A stretch of DNA of 44,757 nucleotides from Actinomadura sp. KC06 (GTDB lineage: Bacteria; Actinomycetota; Actinomycetes; Streptosporangiales; Streptosporangiaceae), in the NCBI RefSeq assembly GCF_004348735.1, contig NZ_SMKT01000066.1:1-44757 (forward strand), given 5' to 3'. The notes under the pieces are model-generated. The model saw only the letters and a list, made by a program, of their open reading frames with translations, ran no database searches and was not told the origin of the DNA. Shown here in pieces: positions 16,062-24,229 of the stretch. Both the position numbers and the translations under genes were made by a program. How positions within the stretch are numbered: the stretch's first letter is position 1; the number at the start of each line of letters is the position of its first letter.

Positions 16062-16721
16062 TCATTGAGCGGCGGCGGGCGCGCCGCCGGGACGGAAGGT
16101 GCCGTGGTAGGCGAAGGAGCGGCGTTCCTCGACGGTGACGGTGCGCATGATCTCGGCGCGCCACGGAGTGCTGGTCGCTGCGCGGTAGGCGTCGGTGTCG
16201 AAGACGCCGGGATCGTCGATCTCGTGCAGGGCGAGGAAGCGGGGAGCCTCGCCGTCGACGAGGACGTAGCGACGGGTCCTGCGCCAGCCGGGCAGCGCGT
16301 GCAGGGACGGGATGTGCTCCTCGGCGTACCAGGCGTGGAAGCCGGGTTCCCGTGCGGGCTCGACCGTCATGGCCCGGGCCAGCAGGAGCGGCGGGGGAGC
16401 GGCGGCGGGCGCGCCGTGGTCGTCCAGGAGTTCGTAGACGCGGCGGTCGAGGGACACCAGCGCGGACATGACGGCGGTCTCCCGCGCGCTGCGCTCGTCG
16501 CGCAGGCGCCGGTAGCCGGGCGTGTGGAGGACCTCCAGGTCGAGGTCGTACCATGCGAGCCAGGACGGCGCCTCGCCGTCGGCGGCGCGGTACCGGTGAC
16601 CTTGGCGGACGCCCGGCAGGGCGAGCCGGGCGGGGCCGTGCTCGTTGTCGTACCAGTCGTGGAACCCGGCCTCGTCGCCGTCGCGCGGTTGCGACAGGAC
16701 GTAGAGCAGACCTTCCGTCAC
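16062..16721 (-). CDS. Tandem-duplicated EthD/dimeric alpha-beta-barrel protein
   Basis: A 219-residue protein starting at GTG 16721 with AAGG upstream. It consists of two homologous halves: FHDWYDNEHGPARLALPG (about residue 20) matches FHAWYAEEHIPSLHALPG (about 127), and each is followed by an RYR/RRY strand and a DGEAPSWLAWYDL or DGEAPRFLALHEI strand. This is the EthD-like ferredoxin fold, which normally dimerises to make one barrel; here the duplication would form it within a single chain. Such proteins handle small aromatic or polyketide-like substrates. It is co-transcribed with the CMD gene and faces the IclR gene. Confidence 0.75.
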   Translation of the reverse strand: MTEGLLYVLSQPRDGDEAGFHDWYDNEHGPARLALPGVRQGHRYRAADGEAPSWLAWYDLDLEVLHTPGYRRLRDERSARETAVMSALVSLDRRVYELLDDHGAPAAAPPPLLLARAMTVEPAREPGFHAWYAEEHIPSLHALPGWRRTRRYVLVDGEAPRFLALHEIDDPGVFDTDAYRAATSTPWRAEIMRTVTVEERRSFAYHGTFRPGGAPAAAQ

Positions 16722-16824
16722 GATGGGCCTTCCGTTGTTCGGCGGGCGTCCGGGGCGTCCTGGGTGCGCGGGCGCGTCCCGGGTGCCGGAGACTAGGAGC
16801 TGTCCGCCGGAATCTGTTCTACTG

Positions 16825-16836
16825 ACGAACGTTCGT
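16825..16836. promoter_or_regulatory. Perfect 12-bp palindrome, candidate IclR operator
   Basis: ACGAACGTTCGT lies 37 nt upstream of the IclR start, in the 151-bp region between the divergent IclR and EthD-like genes, where IclR regulators usually bind palindromes controlling both directions. The core CGAACGTTCG recurs once at 19402-19411. Confidence 0.6.
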
Positions 16837-16872
16837 GCGTCGGTAGTTTACTTTGGAGTCGGGAGTCAAGGA

Positions 16873-17649
16873 ATGTCAAGGCAGGACCCGGATGTGATCG
16901 ACTCGGTCGAGAAGGCGTTCCGCGTGCTGGAGGCCTTCTCGGCGGACCATCCGACGCTGACCGTGAGCGAGGCCGCCGACCTCACCGGCCTGTCCCGGGC
17001 GACCGCCCGGCGCATCCTGCTGACCTGCGTCCGGCTCGGGTTCGCCGAGGTGGACGACCGGCGGTTCCGGCTCCTGCCGCGCGTCCTGCGCCTCGGGTAC
17101 GGGTACCTCGCCTCGCTGCCGATCTGGGAGCGGGCCCAGCCGCACATGCGCCGGCTGGCGGAGGAGGTGCGCGAGTCGTGCTCGGCGGCCACGCTGGACG
17201 GCGAGGAGATCGTCTACGTGGCCCGCGTGCCGGCCAAGCGCAGCATGTCGATCGTCCTGAACGTGGGCTCGCGGCTGCCCGCGCACCCGACGTCCATGGG
17301 ACGCGTCCTGCTCGCCGCGCTCCCGCCCGACCGCCTCCGCGACCGCCTCGGCGAGATGCGGCTCGACCAGCTCACCCCGCACACGATCACCGACCCGGAC
17401 GCGCTGGCGGCCGAGCTCGCCAAGGTGCGGGAGCAGGGCTACGCGGTCGTGGACGGCGAGCGCGAGGAGGGCGTGCGCTCGGCCGCGGCGCCGGTGCGCG
17501 ACGGGTCGGGCGCGGTGATCGCGGCCATCAACGTGTCCGCCAACGCGGGCCGGGTCTCGGTCGCCGAGCTGCACGAGCGGTTCGTCCCCCTGGTCGTCCA
17601 GGCGGCGGACGCCATCTCCCGCGACATCGACTTCGTCCCCTCCGGCTGA
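16873..17649 (+). CDS. IclR-family regulator, PcaR/PcaU-like
   Basis: A 258-residue protein; ATG 16873 (MSRQDPDVIDSVEKAF) follows GGGAG at good spacing. The N-terminal winged helix is RVLEAFSADHPTLTVSEAAD, then LTGLSRATARRILLTCV. The C-terminal effector domain shows VYVARVPAKRSMSIVLNVGS, LPAHPTSMGRVLLAALP and VVDGEREEGVRSAAAPV, typical of protocatechuate/beta-ketoadipate regulators. It probably senses an aromatic-acid intermediate and controls the divergent EthD/CMD operon and perhaps the transporter gene that starts 83 bp downstream. Confidence 0.9.
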   Translation: MSRQDPDVIDSVEKAFRVLEAFSADHPTLTVSEAADLTGLSRATARRILLTCVRLGFAEVDDRRFRLLPRVLRLGYGYLASLPIWERAQPHMRRLAEEVRESCSAATLDGEEIVYVARVPAKRSMSIVLNVGSRLPAHPTSMGRVLLAALPPDRLRDRLGEMRLDQLTPHTITDPDALAAELAKVREQGYAVVDGEREEGVRSAAAPVRDGSGAVIAAINVSANAGRVSVAELHERFVPLVVQAADAISRDIDFVPSG

Positions 17650-17732
17650 CGCTCTTGACCGGGGGTGGCGTGTCGGTCACACTCGCTTTCTAACCGGCGT
17701 ACATCTGTGCGACAGACGAACAGAGGTGACCG

Positions 17733-19070
17733 ATGTCCAGTGCCACGTCCGCTCTGCGGGCCGCCTTCACCACGAAACTCTGGCTCACGGTGCTGATCGC
17801 CCTCGCCCTCGGCGCCCTGCTCGGGCTCGTCGCGCCGGACACCGGAGCGGCGATGCAGCCGCTCGGCGACGGCTTCATCTCGCTGATCCGGATGCTCGTC
17901 GGCCCGGTGATCTTCTGCACGATCGTGACCGGGATCGCCTCCGCCGGCGCGCTCGCCGGCATGGGCCGCGTCGGCGTCAAGGCCCTGGTCTACTTCGAGA
18001 TCATCACCACGATCGCGCTGGTCATGGGCCTGGTGGTGATGGACGTGCTGCGCCCGGGCGACGGCGTCCACGCCGACCCGGATGCGATCAAGCTCACCGG
18101 CAAGGCGGGCGAATACGCCGCCGAGGGCCAGCACCAGCACTGGTACGACTTCCTGGTCAACATCATCCCGGAGAGCGTGGTCAGCGCCTTCGTGGACGGC
18201 AACGTCCTGCAGATCCTGCTCGTGTCCGTGCTGTTCGCCATCGCCCTCAAGATGATGGGCGACCGCGGCGCCCCCATCGCGCGCGGCGTGGAGCGGGTCG
18301 GCGAGGCCGTGTTCGGCATCGTCCGGCTGATCATGTACCTGGCCCCGATCGGCGCGTTCGGCGCGATGGCCTACACCACCGGCAAGTTCGGCACCAAGAC
18401 GCTGACCAGCCTCGGCACCTTCGTCGGCCTGTTCTGGGCCACGGGCATCGTGTTCTGCCTGCTCGTCCTCGGCGTGGTCGCCAGGCTGTGCGGCATCCGC
18501 ATCATCCCGCTCTACCGCTACTTCAAGGACGAGCTGCTCATCACCCTCGGCACCGCCAACTACGAGGCCGTCATGCCGCAGCTCATCGAGAAGCTGGAGA
18601 AGCTCGGCTGCCCGCGGCCCATCGTCGGGCTGGTCGTCCCGTCCGGGTACGCGTTCAACTCCGACGGCGTCTGCCTCTACATGGGGTTCGCCGGCCTCTA
18701 CATCGCGCAGGCCTTCGACATCAGCATGTCGTTCTGGCAGCAGCTCGGCCTGCTCGCCGTCTTCCTGATCACGTCGAAGGGCGGCGCGGGCATCGCGGGC
18801 GCCGGTTTCGTCCTGCTCGCCGCCAGCCTCTCCACCACCGGCGTCATCCCCATCGCCGGGATCATGCTGATCTTCGGCGTGGACCGGTTCCTGTCGATGA
18901 TGCGCGGCATCGTGAGCCTGTGCGGGCAGATGCTGGCCAGCATCGTCGTCAGCAAGTGGGAGGGCGTCTTCGACCGCGACCGGGCCCGGCTCGTCCTCGC
19001 CGGGGGCGTCCCGGCCGACGCCCCCGCGCCCGCCGACCCGGTCCCGGCCCCCGCCGGCGGGAAGGCGTGA
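17733..19070 (+). CDS. DctA-type dicarboxylate:cation symporter with altered binding motifs
   Basis: A 445-residue membrane protein starting at ATG 17733 behind AGAGGTG. It aligns along its length with DctA/GltP symporters: FTTKLWLTVLIALALGALLG at the start, LVGPVIFCTIVTGIA in helix 3, then the two re-entrant hairpins. Positions that bind substrate and cation in the family have changed: GTSSSES is GTANYEA, the NxDGT motif is NSDGV, and in helix 8 the substrate-binding Arg is kept (FLSMMRGIVS) but the following Asn is Ser. HP2 SKGGAGIAGAGF is retained. It follows the IclR gene, so the cargo may be an aromatic or keto-acid product. Transport by the ordinary C4-dicarboxylate mechanism is doubtful. 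Confidence 0.85.
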   Translation: MSSATSALRAAFTTKLWLTVLIALALGALLGLVAPDTGAAMQPLGDGFISLIRMLVGPVIFCTIVTGIASAGALAGMGRVGVKALVYFEIITTIALVMGLVVMDVLRPGDGVHADPDAIKLTGKAGEYAAEGQHQHWYDFLVNIIPESVVSAFVDGNVLQILLVSVLFAIALKMMGDRGAPIARGVERVGEAVFGIVRLIMYLAPIGAFGAMAYTTGKFGTKTLTSLGTFVGLFWATGIVFCLLVLGVVARLCGIRIIPLYRYFKDELLITLGTANYEAVMPQLIEKLEKLGCPRPIVGLVVPSGYAFNSDGVCLYMGFAGLYIAQAFDISMSFWQQLGLLAVFLITSKGGAGIAGAGFVLLAASLSTTGVIPIAGIMLIFGVDRFLSMMRGIVSLCGQMLASIVVSKWEGVFDRDRARLVLAGGVPADAPAPADPVPAPAGGKA

Positions 19071-19110
19071 GGGATGCCATGAAGGGGCCGCGCCGTTCGG
19101 GTCTCTTGGG

Positions 19111-19415
19111 GAACTGGACGGGCCGGCGGAGCTCGAGGACGCGGCGCTGGCGGCGGTCTCCGCGGCCGGCGTGCGGGAATTCCTGCGGCTCAGCCCGCCC
19201 GAGCTGGTGCTGGCCGTCCTGGTGGCCTGCTCGGCATCGCCGACGAGATCGCGGCGCGGGAGGTCATGCTCGTCCACGGAACCCCGGGACGCCGGCACAC
19301 CTTCGCCGAGACCCTCCGCGTCCGCGGCCACCGGACGGCCGCCGCCACCCCTGGAACGCCGGCGCACCCGCGTGAAGGGTGCGTCGAAAAGGGTCCGGGC
19401 GCGAACGTTCGATAA
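19111..19415 (+). pseudogene. Possible frameshifted coding remnant
   Basis: Between the transporter stop (19070) and the lipase start (19724) lies 653 bp without an intact gene. From 19111 a frame with strong actinomycete codon bias (ELDGPAELEDAALAAVSAAG, then REFLRLSPPELVLAVLV) continues in another frame from about 19224 (GLLGIADEIAAREVMLVHG to RVRGHRTAAATP), ending at TAA 19415. One missing base would join the two. No family was recognised and no start codon is convincing. The rest (19416-19723) is less GC-rich and presumably holds the lipase promoter. Confidence 0.3.
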
Positions 19416-19723
19416 CCGCAAAGTGGCCCAATGCGGTCTAACATCCGATTTCGCATTGACGTCCTCCGCTCTCGCCACTATGTGCCAAAGGGTGAGATTC
19501 CCGTCCCGGGCCGGCGAGGAAGTTCCCGCAGGTGCAATGGACCAGGTGGGCGACGGGTGACCGCTGGTGCGGCCGGAGGCGGAGGGGCGAGGACGGACGG
19601 CGCTAAACCCGGTTTCAACGGCGAATAATGCCCAAATCATGTTGATCAGAACGCCGGCTTGGGAGAATGGCCGCCTGGGTATTATGCGGGCGACACAATT
19701 CGATAACACGCCCCGGAGTGCAG

Positions 19724-20539
19724 ATGCGCCTCTCACGCCCTTGTCTCGTCGCTTTCGGTGCGGTGACCTTCGCCGCCGGTTCAATGGTCTGGCCCGCGTC
19801 CGCTTCGGCGGCCGCGACGAACTATGTCGCGCTCGGTGATTCCTACTCGTCCGGCACCGGTGCCGGAAGCTACGACCCTGACAGTGGAGCGTGCAAACGC
19901 AGCGCGAACTCCTACGCGAAGCTGTGGGCGGCGGCGAACAACGCGTCGTCGTTCAAGTTCGCCGCGTGCTCCGGCGCGACGACCGCGACCGTCACCAGCG
20001 GCCAGCTCGGCTCGCTCAGCTCGTCGACGACACTCGTCAGCATCACGGTCGGCGGCAACGACGCAGGTTTCTCCGACGTCATGCAGACCTGCGTGCTGCA
20101 GTCGGAGGCGAACTGCAAGAGCAGGGTCACGCAGGCCGAGACCTACATGACGAACACCCTGCCCGGACGCCTCGACTCGGTGTACACGAAGATCCGCGAC
20201 AGGGCCCCGTCCGCCCGCGTGGTGGTCCTCGGCTACCCCCGCCTCTACAAGATCGTCAACGTGTGCGTGGGGCTGAGCAACGGCAAGCGCACGGCGCTCA
20301 ACCGCGCCGCCGACACGCTCGACGGCGTGATCGCCACCGCCGCGGGCCGCGCGGGCTTCACCTGGTCGGACGTCCGGGACGAGTTCGCCGGGCACGAGCT
20401 GTGCTCCGGCGACGACTGGCTCAACGCGGTGACGATCCCGATCGAGTCGTCCTACCACCCGACCGCGCGCGGCCACCGCCTCGGCTACCTGCCCGCGCTG
20501 ACCGGCTCCGCCCGCGCCGCCGTGAAGCAGGACGCCTGA
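19724..20539 (+). CDS. Secreted SGNH/GDSL lipase-esterase
   Basis: A 271-residue precursor; ATG 19724 (MRLSRPCLVAFGAVTFAAG) begins a clear signal peptide cut near ASASAAA at about residue 30. The mature enzyme opens with VALGDSYSSGTGAG, Ser40 being the nucleophile; VGGNDAGF is block III, and SSYHPTARGHRLGY holds the catalytic His. Several Cys (SGAC, FAACSG, QTCV, ANCK, NVCV, ELCS) are spaced for three disulphides as in Streptomyces SGNH lipases. It hydrolyses ester lipids outside the cell. It is monocistronic, followed by a convergent gene. Confidence 0.95.
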   Translation: MRLSRPCLVAFGAVTFAAGSMVWPASASAAATNYVALGDSYSSGTGAGSYDPDSGACKRSANSYAKLWAAANNASSFKFAACSGATTATVTSGQLGSLSSSTTLVSITVGGNDAGFSDVMQTCVLQSEANCKSRVTQAETYMTNTLPGRLDSVYTKIRDRAPSARVVVLGYPRLYKIVNVCVGLSNGKRTALNRAADTLDGVIATAAGRAGFTWSDVRDEFAGHELCSGDDWLNAVTIPIESSYHPTARGHRLGYLPALTGSARAAVKQDA

Positions 20540-20577
20540 CCGCGTCCGCCAGTTAGTGATCTACAACGTAAAGGCGC

Positions 20578-21621
20578 TCACCTGCGGAGTGTACGACAGG
20601 TGAGCAGGCCGACCGGGACCGGCGCCCAGAAGGTGACGGCGCGGAACAGCAGCACGGCATGCAGGGCCGGTCCCGCGGCCATGCCGAGGGAGGCGAGCGC
20701 GGCCACGAGAGCCGCCTCGGTGGAGCCGACTCCGCCGGGCGCGGGGATCGCCGCGCCCGCCGCGGCGCCCACCAGGTAGGCGGCCACGAGCGCGAGGACG
20801 TCGGCCGGGCCCGCGCCCGTCCCCGGCACGGCGAAGACGCTCAGCGCGAACGCCACCCCGAGCACGAGCGTGGTCGCGGCGGACGCGGCGAGCGTGACCG
20901 CCAGGTCGCGGGGGCGGCGGCACAGGTCGGCGAACCCGGCGACGGCCCGTCCGACCACGGCGGAGCGGGCGGCGCGGCGCCCCCACAGCGCCGCGGCCGG
21001 CAGGAGGACGCCGCCGGCGACGAGCAGCGGGACGGGCGGGACGAGCCCGGCGGCCTGGGCGGCGTGGTGGCCCAGCGCGTCGAGCACCCGGCCGTTTCCG
21101 CCGCCGAGGCCGAGGACCGCGCCGAGCAGCAGCAGGTCCGCCGGGACGCCCGCCACCTGCAGCACGGCGACGGCGATCACCGCCCGGGACAGCGGCAGCC
21201 CGCGGCACACGAGGTAGCGGGTGTTGACGGCCACGGCGCCGAGCCCGCCCGGCGTGACGCGGTTGGCGGCCGCGGCGGTGAACTGCGTCAACGTCGTCTC
21301 GAAGAGCGGGATGGGCCGTCCGGACGCGCCGCGCAGCGCGATCGCCGAGCAGACGTAGTGCAGCACGGACAGCAGCACGAGCGCGGGCAGGAACTCCCAC
21401 CGCATGTGCGTCAGCGCGGCGACGGCGCCGTCGAGGGCCACAGGGCGCGGCGGGTCGGTGATCAGCAGCGCCGCCGCCGCGGCGGCGATGAGCAGGACCC
21501 CGAGGGCGGTCCAGCGGGACTTGCGGACCCGCTGGACGGGGGAAGGCGTCGTGGCGGCGCCGCCAGGGCCGGGGAGTTCGGCGGGCGCCGCGCGTTCAGC
21601 GCCGGCGGCGATCGTCTCCAC
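20578..21621 (-). CDS. LPG-synthase-TM / UPF0104-type membrane protein
   Basis: A 347-residue integral membrane protein with about eight predicted helices. Family motifs of the flippase half of lysylphosphatidylglycerol synthases are present: FTAAAANRVTPGGLGAVAVN and VGAAAGAAIPAPGGVGSTEA. No soluble aminoacyl-transferase domain is attached. Stand-alone members are thought to move lipid-linked molecules or glycans across the membrane. The N-terminal 35 residues are Pro/Ala-rich and cytosolic. It is monocistronic and divergent from the CqsA-like gene, with a 237-bp region between them. Confidence 0.85.
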   Translation of the reverse strand: METIAAGAERAAPAELPGPGGAATTPSPVQRVRKSRWTALGVLLIAAAAAALLITDPPRPVALDGAVAALTHMRWEFLPALVLLSVLHYVCSAIALRGASGRPIPLFETTLTQFTAAAANRVTPGGLGAVAVNTRYLVCRGLPLSRAVIAVAVLQVAGVPADLLLLGAVLGLGGGNGRVLDALGHHAAQAAGLVPPVPLLVAGGVLLPAAALWGRRAARSAVVGRAVAGFADLCRRPRDLAVTLAASAATTLVLGVAFALSVFAVPGTGAGPADVLALVAAYLVGAAAGAAIPAPGGVGSTEAALVAALASLGMAAGPALHAVLLFRAVTFWAPVPVGLLTCRTLRR

Positions 21622-21858
21622 ACCTCAGTGATCGGCTACTTGATTGAAGAGTACGCGACCGCCAGGCCTGCGCGACGCGAACGCTGGGGGACGTTCACGA
21701 CCGCCGCTCGCGCGCCCGGCGTCCGGGCAGAAGTTTTCTTGCCCGGCACGCCTCTTTGGTCCACGCAATAGATTCTTTTCACACTATGATTAGGCTTCGC
21801 TACAGGAAGTGACGGTCTTGAGGGCCGGAGATTGCATGACCGGGGGAGAGTGACGACC

Positions 21859-23058
21859 ATGACCAGCGCTCACCAGCGGCTGGGCGAACGCATCAGGGAC
21901 TTCCGGGTCAGCAGGGGCGGACGCCGGCCGTGGCCGGCCAAGGCGCCCGGCGGCCGCGCGATCGTGCTGACCTGTAGCGACTACCTCGCGATCGCCGAGC
22001 ATCCGGCGATCGCCGACGCCATGATCGCCAGCCTCCGGTCGGGGGAGGGCGCGGCGCCGACGCCGGGGCCGTGCCTGCCCGACGACCATCCGCAGATCCT
22101 CCTCGGCGCGGAGTTCGCCCGGCACATGGGCGCCCGCGCCGGGGTGCTGTGCCCGTCGGGCTGGGCGGCCAACACCGGGCTGCTGCAGGTGGTCGCCGGG
22201 CCGGACGTTCCCGTCTACCTGGACGTCCTCGCGCACATGTCGCTGTGGGAGGGCGCACGCGCCGCGGGCGCCGAGCTGGCCTACTTCCGCCACAACGACC
22301 TCGCGCACCTGCGCCGCCGGATCGAGGTGGGCGGCTCCGGGGTGATCGTCGCCGACGCCGTCTACAGCACCGACGGGTCGGTGGCCCCGCTGCCCGGCCT
22401 GGTGGAGATCGCCGAGGAGCACGGCTGCCTCCTCGTCGTGGACGAGTCGCACTCGCTCGGCACGCACGGCAAGCGCGGCGAGGGCCTCGTCGCCGCGCTC
22501 GGGCTGACCGGCCGCGTCGACTTCCGTACCGCGAGCCTGGCGAAGGCGGTACCCGGACGAGCCGGGCTGATCGCCTGCGACCGTCCCGGCTTCGCCGACT
22601 ACTTCACCCACACCGCGCTTCCGGCCGTGTTCAGCTCGACGCTGCTGCCGCACGACATCGCGGGTCTCGCGGCGGCGCTGAAGGTCGTCCGGGACGAGAA
22701 CCGCCGCCGGGACCGGCTGCGCTCCGTCACCCGCCGCCTGCGGGACGGGCTGACCGACCTCGGCTACCGGCTCGTCGAGTCGGACACGCCGATCATCGCG
22801 CTGGAGAAGGGCTCGGAGGCCGACGCGACGCTCCTGCGGGACGCGCTCGTCACCCACGGGATCTACAGCGCGGCGCTGTTCCCGCCGACGGCGTCGGTGG
22901 GCCGCACGCTGGTGCGCCTGTCCGCGCACGCGGGTCTCAGCGACGGCGACGTCCGCCGGGTCCTTTCGGTCTTCGCGCAGCTGCGCGAACCGGTGGAGGC
23001 CCCGGCCCGCGCGGGCCGCTCCGGCCGCTCCGCCCGCCACAGCGCGGGCCGCTCGTGA
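21859..23058 (+). CDS. CqsA/LqsA-like alpha-hydroxyketone autoinducer synthase (PLP alpha-oxoamine synthase)
   Basis: A 399-residue PLP enzyme; ATG 21859 follows GGGGGAG. It resembles Vibrio cholerae CqsA more closely than KBL or AONS: VYLDVLAHMSLWEGARAAGA (CqsA: IDFFAHMSLWEGAR), ADAVYSTDGSVAPLPGLVEI, VVDESHSLGTHG and FRTASLAKAVPGRAG, in which Lys229 should hold PLP (Lys236 in CqsA). CqsA condenses an acyl-CoA with S-adenosylmethionine or aminobutyrate to give the precursor of the CAI-1 signal. The C-terminal 20 residues are an Arg/Ser/Gly-rich tail. No CqsS/LqsS-like sensor kinase is in the window. The facing MpaB-type oxygenase gene is convergent. Product specificity is inferred. Confidence 0.85.
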   Translation: MTSAHQRLGERIRDFRVSRGGRRPWPAKAPGGRAIVLTCSDYLAIAEHPAIADAMIASLRSGEGAAPTPGPCLPDDHPQILLGAEFARHMGARAGVLCPSGWAANTGLLQVVAGPDVPVYLDVLAHMSLWEGARAAGAELAYFRHNDLAHLRRRIEVGGSGVIVADAVYSTDGSVAPLPGLVEIAEEHGCLLVVDESHSLGTHGKRGEGLVAALGLTGRVDFRTASLAKAVPGRAGLIACDRPGFADYFTHTALPAVFSSTLLPHDIAGLAAALKVVRDENRRRDRLRSVTRRLRDGLTDLGYRLVESDTPIIALEKGSEADATLLRDALVTHGIYSAALFPPTASVGRTLVRLSAHAGLSDGDVRRVLSVFAQLREPVEAPARAGRSGRSARHSAGRS

Positions 23059-23086
23059 TCGGTGCGGGTCCGGCGGCAGGTGCGGG

Positions 23087-23962
23087 TCAGGCGGCGGGCT
23101 GGTAGCGGTCCTGGCGGGTCTGGGCGCCGATGTAGCGGAGCATGCTGCGCAGCGCCCAGCGGTTGATGCCGGTGGGCATCATGCGGTAGCCGTGCCGGTG
23201 CGCCATCGCGAGGGCGCCGAAGCGGGCCTGGTCGAGGACGGTCCAGGGGATGTCGAAGCGTTCCCGGACGATCGGGGGCAGGCAGCCGAAGGTGATGAGC
23301 CGCAGCGGGCGTTCGATGACGAGGCGTCCGGCGCGGTCGAGGCGGTGGCCGCCGACGGGCAGGAGCGTGACCGTGTCTGACCCGTGCTTGGCGATCTCCA
23401 GGGCGCGGGCGGCGGCCGGGGTGAGTTCGAGCCGTTCGGCGCAGATGTGCCAGAACGTGGACTGGAACGCGGCGTAGTCGGCGGGGACGGGACGCATGCT
23501 GACGCCGTACCGGGAGTACCAGGTGACGGTCTCGGCGTACATCCGCTCGTGGTCCTCGGCGGTGAGGGTGCCGGGGTGGAACGTCTCCGCGGCCTTGAAG
23601 ATCTCCCAGGTGAAGGTGGCGTGCGCCCACCAGAACGTCTCGGGTTCGAGGGCGTGGTAGCGGCGGGCGCGCTCGTCCACGCCGCCGATGGCGCGGTGCA
23701 GGTCGCGGATGGTGCGGGCGCGGGGCTCGCCGTCCGGGGCGAGGATCGTCGCCCAGATCTGCGGGACGGACCGGTGGATCCGGTCGAACGGCGCGTCGAA
23801 GAACGCGGAGTGCTCGCTGACGCCGGCGCCGATGGCGGGGTGCATGAGCTGCATGAGCCCGGCGGCGGCGCCGGGGAGCAGCGAGCGCAGGTCGGCGGCG
23901 TGCCGCCAGAGGAGCGTGCCGGGCCCGAGCGGAGCGCGGGCACGCGAGGACGGGGCGGGCAT
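23087..23962 (-). CDS. MpaB-family oxygenase (DUF2236)
   Basis: A 291-residue helical protein starting at ATG 23962 behind AGGAGG. It opens with the typical LLWRHAADLRSLLPGAAAGL and GLMQLMHPAIGAGVSEHSAF; the His here and in RYHALEPETFWWAHATFTW and TFWHICAERL are candidates for haem or metal ligands. The family includes the rubber-cleaving Lcp enzymes and fungal MpaB, which oxidatively split C=C bonds. An actinomycete promoter with an overlapping inverted repeat lies just upstream (23996-24031). It is convergent with the CqsA-like gene. Substrate unknown. Confidence 0.85.
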   Translation of the reverse strand: MPAPSSRARAPLGPGTLLWRHAADLRSLLPGAAAGLMQLMHPAIGAGVSEHSAFFDAPFDRIHRSVPQIWATILAPDGEPRARTIRDLHRAIGGVDERARRYHALEPETFWWAHATFTWEIFKAAETFHPGTLTAEDHERMYAETVTWYSRYGVSMRPVPADYAAFQSTFWHICAERLELTPAAARALEIAKHGSDTVTLLPVGGHRLDRAGRLVIERPLRLITFGCLPPIVRERFDIPWTVLDQARFGALAMAHRHGYRMMPTGINRWALRSMLRYIGAQTRQDRYQPAA

Positions 23963-23995
23963 CGCACCTCCTGGGGGGAAGTGACCACTTATGCC

Positions 23996-24031
23996 AGCCT
24001 AGCGCCGATGAGACAAGAGTCAACTTTTGTC
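23996..24031 (-). promoter_or_regulatory. Promoter with overlapping inverted repeat ahead of the MpaB gene
   Basis: On the minus strand TTGACT (24023-24018) and TAGGCT (24001-23996) are 16 nt apart. The -35 box sits inside an almost perfect inverted repeat (GACAAGAG 24012-24019, CTTTTGTC 24024-24031), a good place for a repressor to block RNA polymerase. The start codon is 34 nt beyond the -10 box. Confidence 0.6.
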
Positions 24032-24088
24032 GCACGCCCCGAATCGGGGACACGTCCGCTCCCTGGGCAAGAGCTCAACCGGGGTCGC

Positions 24089-24133
24089 GGGTCGTGCGGC
24101 CGTAGGCGCCCAGCGCCGGAGGTCGCACGACCC
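24089..24133. repeat. Cruciform-type inverted repeat, 10-bp stem with nested hairpin
   Basis: GGGTCGTGCG (24089-24098) and CGCACGACCC (24124-24133) are perfect complements. The 25-nt loop contains a second hairpin, GGCGC-CCA-GCGCC. It lies in the 286-bp space between the MpaB gene and the thiolase gene and has no T-tract. Confidence 0.6.
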
Positions 24134-24229
24134 GGCGGCGCAGGCGACCGCAGCGACGCCCGGGCGGCCGCTACGGGCACGACAGACCGCAACGGCGGCG
24201 TGAGGATCGCCTGCGCCGTGACGGGGGTT

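Noticed and set aside
17439..19784. A 781-codon minus-strand frame opposite the DctA-like gene
   Set aside because: Asp/His/Glu/Arg-rich low-complexity translation typical of the antisense frame of a GC-rich gene; the plus-strand transporter is unmistakable.
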